Positions 1 through 5,199 are shown, numbered from the stretch's first letter. The stretch is DNA of 16,984 nt from an uncultured bacterium (GCA_903834855.1 CAILKS010000013.1:1-16984); one strand, 5' to 3'. The notes: generated by a model not told the origin, from the sequence alone. Program-made: numbers and translations.

Positions 1-47
1 AATAACGGCTTAGAAGTCCGCAGTTATATCCATTTAACTACAGGGGC
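1..47 (-). tRNA. tRNA-Arg(UCU), 5' part only, cut by the window edge
   Basis: Read on the minus strand, the segment gives acceptor 5' strand GCCCCTG, a D-stem GTTA/TAAC, and an anticodon arm with loop CTTCTAA (anticodon TCT). The anticodon stem pairs except for an A-G at its loop end. The T-arm and 3' acceptor lie outside the window, so acceptor pairing cannot be checked. It is transcribed in the same direction as tRNA-Val, with its own -10 element just upstream. Confidence 0.85.
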
Positions 48-56
48 GTGAACTAT

Positions 57-65
57 ATACTAGCA
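57..65 (-). promoter_or_regulatory. Extended -10 promoter for tRNA-Arg
   Basis: The minus strand reads TGCTAGTAT nine bases before the first base of tRNA-Arg. This matches the TGTTAGTAT in front of tRNA-Leu at 1762. It implies a 5' leader of only a few bases. No -35 element is obvious. Confidence 0.5.
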
Positions 66-170
66 GAAATTTTTGAAATGGGCGACTTGTTAGAGGGGTC
101 GGCTACAAATAAATTTTTGTAGAGAGGGGGTGGTTACCGCTCTGGTATTCTCTTTCATAGAGGAGGGGTC

Positions 171-213
171 GGTCACAAAACTACCTCGCTTCGCTCGAAG
201 TAGTTTCGCGACC
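171..213 (-). other. 18-bp hairpin with G-U pairs in minus-strand sense (element shared with 2002-2061)
   Basis: The arms are 171-188 and 196-213 around a 7-base loop. Read on the minus strand, all 18 positions pair. The only three non-Watson-Crick pairs are G-U wobbles; read on the plus strand they would be A-C mismatches. This favours an RNA structure made in the tRNA-Val direction. The base of the stem, GGTCGCGAAAC with GTTTTGTGACC, recurs almost unchanged at 2002-2061, and a direct T-arm copy follows it immediately. Confidence 0.6.
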
Positions 214-254
214 CCGTATTCGACCCCCCACGAAAATGAAGCAGTTCATTTTCT

Positions 255-318
255 TATTGCCCACAAATATTAAAAATCACTATCGCATGATAGTGATTTT
301 TAATATTTGTGGGCAATA
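255..318 (-). terminator. 30-bp perfect palindrome overlapping the tRNA-Val 3' end
   Basis: Arms 255-284 and 289-318 are perfect inverted repeats around the 4-base loop at 285-288. The proximal arm includes the last nine bases of tRNA-Val, including the whole 3' acceptor strand. The distal arm therefore carries an inverted copy of the tRNA end. The stem is AT-rich in the middle and no T-run follows, so it is not a classical intrinsic terminator, although it could stop transcription or set the 3' end. Confidence 0.6.
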
Positions 319-382
319 GAGGGGTCGAACCTCTGACCTTCGCAGTGTAAATGCGCTGCTCTACCAACTGAGCTAATCGCCC
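310..382 (-). tRNA. tRNA-Val(UAC)
   Basis: On the minus strand there is a full cloverleaf. The acceptor GGGCGAT pairs with ATTGCCC (one G-T), the D-stem is GCTC/GAGC, and the anticodon loop TTTACAC gives anticodon TAC. The T-stem is AGAGG/CCTCT with loop TTCGACC. The discriminator is A. The following bases are CA, so CCA must be added after transcription. The first base sits 26 bp from the divergent start codon at 409. Confidence 0.95.
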
Positions 383-387
383 TAATA

Positions 388-399
388 TGTGCTATAGTA
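388..399. promoter_or_regulatory. Overlapping divergent -10 elements for tRNA-Val and the rluA-type gene
   Basis: On the plus strand TGTGC-TATAGT ends ten bases before the ATG at 409, which would give an almost leaderless mRNA. On the minus strand TACTAT (399 to 394) lies 11 bases before the tRNA-Val 5' end. The two -10 hexamers overlap by five bases within a 26-bp divergent gap. No -35 is evident for either direction. Confidence 0.5.
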
Positions 400-408
400 A
401 CCCATATT

Positions 409-1141
409 ATGGATTTCCGCAAGATATACGAAGACAATCACACTTTAGTCATAGATAAGACTATTGGCATAATGGTACACCCAGACGAGAGACAGGATGA
501 AAAGACTATCTCTGACTGGTTTAAAGAAAACTACAATGTTTTAGGTGTAGGTGAACTTTCTCGTGAAGGAATAGTTCACAGGCTTGATCGCAACACTACA
601 GGGGGTATTAATTCTTGCTAAAGATAAAATCGCTTACACGTCTTATAAGAAACAATTTAAAGATCATACAGCCAGAAAAGTTTATAGAGCTATAGTTGAA
701 GGTAATTTAAAAAATGATACAGGAATGATATCTGCCCCGCTTGCTCGTGCTAAAAGTGATTTTCGTAGACGCACAGTTGTGGATATGTTTTCTGGTGATC
801 AAAGAGGGGAAGAAAGAGAAGCTATTACTCGTTATAAAGTTTTATCTCGTTCAAAAACAGAAGATGGGAGATCTTTTACTTATGTGGAATGTTACCCATT
901 AACTGGACGTACTCATCAGATTCGTGCACATTTTAGAGGTATTCGTCATCCAATTATTGGAGATGATTTATATGGTTCTGTAATTGGGAAAGAGTTAGCA
1001 CCTCGTTCTATGTTGCACGCTTACTCGTTAACGCTGGATATTCCAGGGGAAACAGAGGGTAAAGTAACAAAAACCTTTATTGCTGAGATTCCAGAGGATA
1101 TGAGTAAAGTTTTGAAGAGTCTTGGGTTAGATGGGGAATAA
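409..1141 (+). pseudogene. RluA/RluD-family 23S rRNA pseudouridine synthase, split by a +1 frameshift
   Basis: The family isomerises uridine to pseudouridine in rRNA. The N-terminal frame (409-621) carries the catalytic motif GIVHRLDRNTTG, where Asp is the expected nucleophile. The C-terminal frame continues with VLILAKDK and then GRTHQIRAHFRG, both typical of RluA proteins. The reading frame breaks in the G-run at 601-605. Removing one of its five G joins the halves exactly through the conserved TG-VLILAKD segment, giving a protein of about 243 residues without an N-terminal S4 domain. The second half alone cannot be active because it lacks the Asp. The options are a sequencing or assembly indel, a real mutation, or frameshifting. 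The intact motifs on both sides make a recent indel or an error most likely. rplS follows after 142 bases. Confidence 0.85.
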
Positions 1142-1171
1142 GAATGAATTAACACTTAGTTTTTCTATTTA

Positions 1172-1206
1172 TCTAATGTCTAAAATCTAATGTCTAATGT
1201 CTGTCC
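1172..1206 (+). repeat. Heptanucleotide tandem repeat (TCTAATG)
   Basis: Five consecutive 7-base units read TCTAATG, TCTAAAA, TCTAATG, TCTAATG and TCTGTCC, in the gap between the rluA-type gene and the rplS promoter. The last unit is degenerate. The repeat ends nine bases before the -35-like TTGCTT. Confidence 0.75.
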
Positions 1207-1214
1207 AAAAGCTG

Positions 1215-1243
1215 TTGCTTATATAGATTTTTTGTGTTAAAAT
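1215..1243 (+). promoter_or_regulatory. Promoter of rplS
   Basis: TTGCTT (1215-1220) and TAAAAT (1238-1243) are separated by 17 bases. TG at 1235-1236 makes an extended -10. The predicted start is near 1250, leaving a leader of about 34 bases, the longest predicted mRNA leader in the window. No Shine-Dalgarno is visible before the ATG at 1284. Confidence 0.55.
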
Positions 1244-1283
1244 ACCCCCACTTAGATTACTACATAGAATCTTGTAAGAAATT

Positions 1284-1712
1284 ATGAAAACAACTATTAA
1301 GTTAACACCTGTTGATATTGAAAGCCGTAAAGGACTTGATTTCGCGTCTGGAGACGTTGTTCGTGTATGGAATAAAATCAAGGAAGCTGACGGAAAGACA
1401 AGACTTCAAGCCTTTGAGGGTATGGTTCTTGCTCGTAAGCATGGTACTGAAATTGGTGCAACTTTTACAATCCGTAAAGTTGCCTCAGGTGTCGGAGTTG
1501 AGCGTGTATTTCCACTTTACTCAGTTATGATTGATAAGATTGAACTCGTTCGTCATGCTAAAACTCGTAGAAGTAAACTTTACTATGTTCGTGATAAGGC
1601 GTTACGTGACGTTCGTAGAAAGTTAAAGAAAGATGTTAAAGTTGTGAAGAAAGGAAGTACAACTACAACAGAAGCAGTAGTAGAAGAAACCGTAGAAGAG
1701 GGAACAATTTAG
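1284..1712 (+). CDS. rplS: Large-subunit ribosomal protein L19
   Basis: L19 sits at the interface of the 50S and 30S subunits. The 142-residue protein shows the family pattern: an N-terminal segment DFASGDVVRVWNKIKEADGKTR followed by QAFEGMVLARKHG, then FTIRKVASGVGVERVFPLYS and the basic RRSKLYYVRDKALRDVRRK segment. The last 30 or so residues are a Lys/Val/Thr/Glu-rich tail beyond the usual L19 core of about 115 residues, a tail type common in reduced genomes. The gene is monocistronic: it has its own promoter and a strong intrinsic terminator five bases after the stop. Confidence 0.96.
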   Translation: MKTTIKLTPVDIESRKGLDFASGDVVRVWNKIKEADGKTRLQAFEGMVLARKHGTEIGATFTIRKVASGVGVERVFPLYSVMIDKIELVRHAKTRRSKLYYVRDKALRDVRRKLKKDVKVVKKGSTTTTEAVVEETVEEGTI

Positions 1713-1716
1713 AAAA

Positions 1717-1755
1717 AAAGAGCGATGCGAAAGCATCGCTCTTTAGTTTTTAGTT
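1717..1755 (+). terminator. Intrinsic terminator of rplS
   Basis: A perfect stem of 12 bp, AAAGAGCGATGC with GCATCGCTCTTT, closes a GAAA tetraloop (1729-1732). A T-rich tail follows. Confidence 0.92.
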
Positions 1756-1761
1756 TTTCCG

Positions 1762-1770
1762 TGTTAGTAT
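1762..1770 (+). promoter_or_regulatory. Extended -10 promoter of tRNA-Leu
   Basis: TGTTAGTAT lies 29 bases before the tRNA-Leu 5' end and resembles the TGCTAGTAT in front of tRNA-Arg. It predicts a pre-tRNA leader of about 20 bases. Confidence 0.45.
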
Positions 1771-1799
1771 TTCAATACCTCAAAGGAGATATTAAATAT

Positions 1800-1883
1800 G
1801 CCCGGGTGGCGAAACTGGTAGACGCACTACCTTGAGGTGGTAGCGCTGGCAACGGCATGGAGGTTCAAGTCCTCTCTCGGGCA
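1800..1883 (+). tRNA. tRNA-Leu(GAG)
   Basis: This is a class II tRNA with a long variable arm (GCGCTGGCAACGGCAT region). The acceptor GCCCGGG pairs with CTCGGGC (one G-T). The anticodon stem is CTACC/GGTAG with loop TTGAGGT, giving anticodon GAG. The T-arm is GGAGG-TTCAAGT-CCTCT. The discriminator is A and no CCA is encoded. Confidence 0.95.
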
Positions 1884-1896
1884 CAAAAAATAATGA

Positions 1897-1930
1897 GACC
1901 AAAGCGAAAGCTTTGGTCGATTTATTTTTG
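1897..1930 (+). terminator. Terminator of tRNA-Leu, core of a larger inverted repeat
   Basis: GACCAAAGC and GCTTTGGTC form a perfect 9-bp stem with a GAAA loop (1906-1909), followed by a T-rich run. The symmetry continues outward: the tRNA end at 1879-1890 is mirrored with gaps by TTTATTTTTGCCC at 1921-1933, so the inverted repeat reaches back into the tRNA. Confidence 0.85.
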
Positions 1931-2160
1931 CCCAGGATAGGACTTGAACTGAGTCCGATGCGAAGCCAATTTTGTAATCAAAATTGTGAGGACGAAGCCG
2001 GGGTCGCGAAACAATATTTTTATGAATGTAATCATGAAATAAAAATATATGTTTGGTGACCAAGTCCTCTCCTTCTTTTTATTAAAAATAGACTTTGTGA
2101 CCAAGTCCTCTTTTTTAATAAAGGCTAACAAACCTTTGTCGGAAAGTCCTCTCATTTTTT
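1929..2160 (+). repeat. tRNA-tail repeat array downstream of tRNA-Leu
   Basis: A gene-free stretch made of tRNA-Leu 3'-end copies and hairpins. The reverse complement of 1929-1950 matches the last 22 bases of tRNA-Leu (1862-1883) at 18 of 22 positions. The T-arm segment CAAGTCCTCT (1866-1875 in the tRNA) recurs in direct orientation at 2061-2070 and 2102-2111, with AAGTCCTCT at 2144-2152. The first two copies are preceded by GTGACC. Smaller hairpins lie at 1940-1956 and 1967-1986. The order of parts (tRNA, hairpin, inverted tail, GGTCGCGAAAC hairpin, direct tails) matches the tRNA-Val array. No credible gene is seen. Confidence 0.7.
2002..2061 (+). other. Shared hairpin element, second copy
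   Basis: The base arms GGTCGCGAAAC (2002-2012) and GTTTGGTGACC (2051-2061) pair with one G-U and one G-G. An upper stem ATATTTTTAT with ATAAAAATAT follows, offset by one bulged base. Bases 1999-2012 are identical, in inverted orientation, to 203-216 in the tRNA-Val array. The upper stem differs completely between the two copies while the base is kept. Confidence 0.6.
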
Positions 2161-2173
2161 TAAAATATATAAA

Positions 2174-2203
2174 TAAAAAAACACGCGGCAGTAAACTGCC
2201 GCG
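2174..2203 (-). terminator. Intrinsic terminator of the minus-strand secreted-protein gene
   Basis: CGCGGCAG (2184-2191) and CTGCCGCG (2196-2203) form a GC-rich 8-bp stem with a 4-base loop. On the minus strand a T-rich tail follows (complement of the A-run at 2174-2181). It lies 43 bases after the stop codon at 2247. Confidence 0.85.
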
Positions 2204-2246
2204 GTTTCATGAAGTCATACTCTCACTAAAAGAGCGAATGCATGAG

Positions 2247-2636
2247 TTAGAACCTGTAACGAAAGAGCATTTCAGTTTTTGCCCCCGTCGTGAATCCAAG
2301 AAACTGGGACCTTTTGTCATTTGATTGACGGCAGATACCTGGCACTGGATACATTCCAACATGGAATTTACCAGAACATTTAGATGTTTCGTCCTCAAAG
2401 AAATTTTTAACATGTAGTTCAGCTTCAGGGCTGGTCATGGTAACAAATCTTTGTGAGACAGCAACGTCATTTTCTTTGGATGTCAAAGGATTGAAGTCCT
2501 CAGGTTTGGGCTTGTTCATTATCAAAAGAGAAAATGTATCTCTTTCTACTGAAAGCTTAAGTGGAATAGGAACCTGTGCTTGTGCGTTTGATTGCAACAA
2601 AAACAGGACGATTAGAGTTAAAAATATTCTTGCCAT
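2247..2636 (-). CDS. Small secreted protein of unknown function
   Basis: A 129-residue protein that matches no family I recognise. Residues 1-20 form a clear signal peptide: Arg at position 3, a Leu-rich core and an AQA-Q cleavage site after residue 20. The mature part of about 109 residues has only two cysteines (C87 and C102), which could form one disulfide outside the membrane, and ends in aromatic FRYRF. Three things support a real gene: an AGGAGG ribosome site four bases before the ATG, the signal peptide, and a strong terminator downstream. It is the only gene in the window with a canonical Shine-Dalgarno sequence, and it stands alone against the direction of its neighbours, so acquisition by transfer is possible. 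Overlapping plus-strand frames have none of these marks. Confidence 0.72.
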   Translation of the reverse strand: MARIFLTLIVLFLLQSNAQAQVPIPLKLSVERDTFSLLIMNKPKPEDFNPLTSKENDVAVSQRFVTMTSPEAELHVKNFFEDETSKCSGKFHVGMYPVPGICRQSNDKRSQFLGFTTGAKTEMLFRYRF

Positions 2637-2640
2637 AATG

Positions 2641-2646
2641 CCTCCT
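2641..2646 (-). promoter_or_regulatory. Canonical ribosome binding site AGGAGG
   Basis: The minus strand reads AGGAGG-CATT-ATG and fixes the start of the secreted protein at 2636. The four-base spacing is short but workable. Confidence 0.75.
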
Positions 2647-2726
2647 TTTGTTATTTATGGTCGAGATTCCACATTACTCTATCATAATTAAAATAAAGTG
2701 GTACTCTTCTAAAAAAGCTAAAAATG

Positions 2727-2759
2727 TGTTAGAGTAAAATCCTAATTCGGAAACGAATT
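2727..2759 (+). promoter_or_regulatory. Possible tRNA-His promoter and 5' leader hairpin
   Basis: TGTTAGAGT (2727-2735) resembles the extended -10 elements of the other tRNA genes. A perfect 6-bp hairpin AATTCG-GAAA-CGAATT (2744-2759) follows. It ends nine bases before the tRNA and would lie in the pre-tRNA leader. Confidence 0.4.
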
Positions 2760-2768
2760 GTGTATATG

Positions 2769-2840
2769 GTGCCTATAGTGTAATGGTTAGCACGCGGGCT
2801 TGTGGAGCCCTCAGTTCCGGTTCAAATCCGGATAGGCACA
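2769..2840 (+). tRNA. tRNA-His(GUG)
   Basis: The acceptor GTGCCTA pairs with TAGGCAC. The D-stem is GTGT/GCAC, the anticodon loop TTGTGGA gives GTG, and the T-arm is TCCGG-TTCAAAT-CCGGA. A G precedes the tRNA at 2768 and could serve as the histidine-specific G-1. The discriminator at 2840 is A rather than the usual bacterial C73, followed by CC and then T. Confidence 0.95.
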
Positions 2841-2883
2841 CCTTCTGAAATAGATTAACACATATTTAATGTATTAAGTATAT

Positions 2884-2930
2884 GGCCTTATTTTGTGTCA
2901 TTTTGTCACGAAATAAGCCTTAATTTGTTA
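2884..2930 (+). terminator. Probable terminator of tRNA-His
   Basis: Arms 2884-2897 and 2907-2919 pair over 13 bp with one bulged C and one G-T, and a short T-rich stretch follows. The next promoter starts inside that tail. Confidence 0.6.
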
Positions 2931-2934
2931 TACT
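2926..2934 (+). promoter_or_regulatory. Extended -10 promoter of the electron-transfer cluster
   Basis: TG-T-TATACT lies 11 bases before the ATG at 2946, which implies a leader of about five bases and no Shine-Dalgarno. Confidence 0.6.
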
Positions 2935-2945
2935 AAAGTACAAGC

Positions 2946-3320
2946 ATGACCTCCCAGAAAATAAATGATTTAGTTACATACGCCCTTATAACGCTAATGT
3001 TTGCGCCACATGCTACAAAAGAGTGTGTAGAAACTTGCACTGGTCCAGTCTTTATATCGCCAGCTGTGGTTGGGTTCTTTACACCATTTGTACAAATGGA
3101 TATTTCCTGGCATGGATTTTTACTGCAATTACTTTGGGCACCGTTATTTATAGGGGCAATGTGGGCCATTTTTTATTTAAGAGACCATATTAAATATGGA
3201 AAGTTTTTCCAGCTTTATATTATTAGATGGCTTATATTTTTTATCGCCGTTGTTGTTTTATATAATTTGTTTTTTTGGGGAGGATTAAGAAATTTTATTT
3301 TCCCATCATTTATTTTTTAA
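2946..3320 (+). CDS. Small membrane protein, about three helices, unknown family
   Basis: A 124-residue hydrophobic protein that I do not recognise. Likely membrane segments are residues 8-23 (weak), 55-77 (rich in Trp, Leu and Phe) and 92-116. Between the first and second lies a stretch with two cysteines, ECVETC (CxxxC spacing), which could bind metal or heme or form a disulfide. The stop is followed after three bases by the ATG of the ferric-reductase-like gene, so the two are almost certainly co-transcribed. A role as an accessory subunit or a heme/iron handling partner is a guess from position only. The start is set by the promoter 11 bases upstream. Confidence 0.7.
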   Translation: MTSQKINDLVTYALITLMFAPHATKECVETCTGPVFISPAVVGFFTPFVQMDISWHGFLLQLLWAPLFIGAMWAIFYLRDHIKYGKFFQLYIIRWLIFFIAVVVLYNLFFWGGLRNFIFPSFIF

Positions 3321-3323
3321 CAT

Positions 3324-4664
3324 ATGCCAACACAGTCACAACTTTTCCTTCATAAGTTTAGAAATTCATGGAAATGGATTTTGGGAACTATTTTGATTCT
3401 TCCGCTTCTAAGATGGCTTTTCTTAATTCCTATAGATTCTCGTTTTTCTACTTTTGCATTAGTCGCAAAAGCTTTAGGGCAGGTGACTGGAATTGTTGGG
3501 ACACTTCTGTTTTCTTTCTCCCTTATTCTTAGTTTCAGAAATAGATTTATTGAAATTATTTTTGGTGGCTTGGATAAGCTTTACAATATTCACCACAAAG
3601 CTGGAATGTATGGATTATTTTTACTCCTCCTGCACCCAATACTTTTAAGTCTTCCAAGACTTATGTATTCGGTTGAGGATGCAATGACATTTTTTATTCC
3701 TTTCCAAACTTCTACCGCGGTTGATTTTGGAATATTTTCGATACTCGCTTTTATTTTATTAATCGGTATTACACTCTTTGGTGTTATTTTTTCATATCAA
3801 GCTCTTAAAAAGTTTCATATATTTTTAGGATTAGCTTTTTTACTTGGAGCAATACACGGCTTTATGATACCGAGCGACATACAAAATGATGCATTCATTC
3901 GTGTTTGGGTTCTGGGTTTTGCTTTCCTTGGTTTATTGTCATATATTATTTATTCTCTTCTTAAAAAATTTACTGTAAGAAAATATACACATAATGTGTC
4001 TTCAGTTAAAAAGACTGAAGGAGGAATTACAGAAATATTTCTTACCTCAAATGGTGATGGAATAAAACATTTACCCGGACAGTTTGCTTTTTTCTCTTTT
4101 ATTAATTCAAAAGTAGTTACAGACGAAGTTCATCCTTTTACAATTTCTTCATGGGAAAATGATGGAAATATTATTATTTCCGCAAAAGCACTTGGGGATT
4201 TTACAAATTTACTTCCCAATGTAGAAATTGGGACTTCGGTCGAAACAGAAGGACCTTATGGTGAATTTAGTTATGGTTATAACGGTTTAAAACAAGTATG
4301 GGTAGCCGGCGGGGTGGGTGTTACACCTTTTGTTTCTTTTGTAGAGCATATATTAAAACAAAAGGAACTTTTATACGATATAGATTTCTTTTACTCTGTA
4401 CGCACACAAAACGATTTAGCTTTTGATGAGATTTTTAAAAAAGCAGCAGAACTATTTCCATCTTTTAAATATCACCCAATGCCAAGTGATACAGATGGGT
4501 ATATTACAGGCTCCATTATTGCAGAAAAAGTACCAGGGATTATTATGAGGGACATCTTTATATGTGGCCCACCAGCTATGATGGATTTTCTAGTGTCATC
4601 CTTTATAGATATTGGCATAAATTCTAAAAAAATTCATTCAGAAAAGTTCTCATTATTAAAATAA
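3324..4664 (+). CDS. Ferric-reductase-like transmembrane NAD(P)H oxidoreductase
   Basis: A 446-residue two-part protein. Residues 1 to about 215 are membrane helices of the ferric reductase/NADPH oxidase type with two histidine pairs: H90 with H104 (13 residues between) and H165 with H178 (12 between). These are the expected ligands of two stacked b hemes. The cytosolic half is a ferredoxin-reductase fold: an FAD motif HPFTISS at 270-276, a nucleotide-binding GGVGVTP at 329-335, and a C-terminal CGPPAMM starting at 414. In this family electrons pass from NAD(P)H through FAD and the hemes across the membrane to iron, oxygen or another acceptor. The next gene encodes an extracytoplasmic cytochrome b5, a likely acceptor. 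Heme would have to come from outside if, as in most CPR bacteria, synthesis is absent. Family membership is secure; the acceptor is inference. Confidence 0.9.
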   Translation: MPTQSQLFLHKFRNSWKWILGTILILPLLRWLFLIPIDSRFSTFALVAKALGQVTGIVGTLLFSFSLILSFRNRFIEIIFGGLDKLYNIHHKAGMYGLFLLLLHPILLSLPRLMYSVEDAMTFFIPFQTSTAVDFGIFSILAFILLIGITLFGVIFSYQALKKFHIFLGLAFLLGAIHGFMIPSDIQNDAFIRVWVLGFAFLGLLSYIIYSLLKKFTVRKYTHNVSSVKKTEGGITEIFLTSNGDGIKHLPGQFAFFSFINSKVVTDEVHPFTISSWENDGNIIISAKALGDFTNLLPNVEIGTSVETEGPYGEFSYGYNGLKQVWVAGGVGVTPFVSFVEHILKQKELLYDIDFFYSVRTQNDLAFDEIFKKAAELFPSFKYHPMPSDTDGYITGSIIAEKVPGIIMRDIFICGPPAMMDFLVSSFIDIGINSKKIHSEKFSLLK

Positions 4665-4681
4665 CAAATAACAAAAATTAT

Positions 4682-5197
4682 ATGAAAAACACTTTTATAA
4701 TAGCAATGTTCATTTTTTGGGGATTTGTTGTCGCGGTTGTTTCTGCTGGATATGTTGTTAAACAAAATCGTTTAGCACAAGAGTCAATGCAAAAAGTTTA
4801 TATTGATAGTCTACAAAAAATAGCTGACTCTGTATCAAAAGGGAAGGTTACTGTGGTGAAACCTAAGACTCCAGATGTTGTTGCAACAACCCCAACGGGT
4901 AATAATTTTGGGACTGTATCTAATCCAAAACCTACACCAACTCCTACACCAAAACCAGTTACTCCGTCAGGTCCAACTATGGCAATGGTCGCAACCCATA
5001 ACACCCAGTCTGATTGCTGGATTATTATTAATGGAAAAGTATATTCAGTTGCTTCGTATATTCCTATGCATCCAGGAGGAGCAAGAAGAATAGTTGATAA
5101 TTGTGGAGGGGATGCAACTAGTCCTTATGACAGACAAGGTCATTCAAGCTATGCGGATTCACTTCTTGGTTCTTATTTAGTTGGAACATTACAGTAA
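4682..5197 (+). CDS. Membrane-anchored extracytoplasmic cytochrome b5 domain protein
   Basis: 171 residues in three parts: an N-terminal membrane anchor (about 4-24), a Lys/Pro/Thr-rich linker (about 60-100, with a PTPTPTP run), and a C-terminal cytochrome b5-like domain (about 101-171). The heme-binding HPGG motif is at 130-133 with H130 as one axial ligand. H154 in GHSSYA is the likely second ligand. The domain also keeps the WIIINGKVYSVASYIPMHPGG pattern of the family. The proline-rich spacer suggests the heme domain is held away from the membrane on the outer side. It lies 17 bases after the ferric-reductase-like gene, which points to a relay from cytosolic NAD(P)H to a surface heme. Bacterial b5 domains of this type have few characterised partners, so the destination of the electrons is unknown. 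Confidence 0.88.
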   Translation: MKNTFIIAMFIFWGFVVAVVSAGYVVKQNRLAQESMQKVYIDSLQKIADSVSKGKVTVVKPKTPDVVATTPTGNNFGTVSNPKPTPTPTPKPVTPSGPTMAMVATHNTQSDCWIIINGKVYSVASYIPMHPGGARRIVDNCGGDATSPYDRQGHSSYADSLLGSYLVGTLQ

Positions 5198-5199
5198 AC

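Larger units (their letters stand above)
48..254 (-). repeat. tRNA-tail repeat array downstream of tRNA-Val
   Basis: This gene-free stretch between two tRNA genes is built from short hairpins and partial copies of the tRNA-Val 3' end. On the minus strand GACCCCTC (tRNA copy at 319-326) recurs at 163-170 and 93-100, with a variant ACCCCCTC at 124-131. An inverted form GGGGGGTCG lies at 221-229. The copy at 79-100 extends further and ends in GCCCA like the real acceptor end. Hairpins lie at 103-122, 171-213 and 232-253, the last a perfect 9-bp stem with a 4-base loop. No reading frame of interest is present. A sister array follows tRNA-Leu at 1929-2160. Its function is unknown. Confidence 0.7.

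Noticed and set aside
48..254. CRISPR array between the tRNA genes
   Set aside because: Repeats are only 8-11 bases, vary in orientation, and spacing is irregular. They match the adjacent tRNA T-arm, and no cas gene is in the window.
1798..1821. Short ORF with a Shine-Dalgarno-like AAGGAG starting at ATG 1798
   Set aside because: It encodes only seven residues and lies inside tRNA-Leu. The SD-like bases are in the pre-tRNA leader and are probably a coincidence.
1827..2324. Frames of 77-91 codons on both strands across the tRNA-Leu array
   Set aside because: They run through the tRNA, hairpins and tail repeats, have no ribosome site or protein-like composition, and are explained by the non-coding repeats.
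2437..2691. Plus-strand frame of 84 codons opposite the secreted protein
   Set aside because: The minus-strand gene has AGGAGG, a signal peptide and a terminator. The plus frame has none of these and is its shadow.
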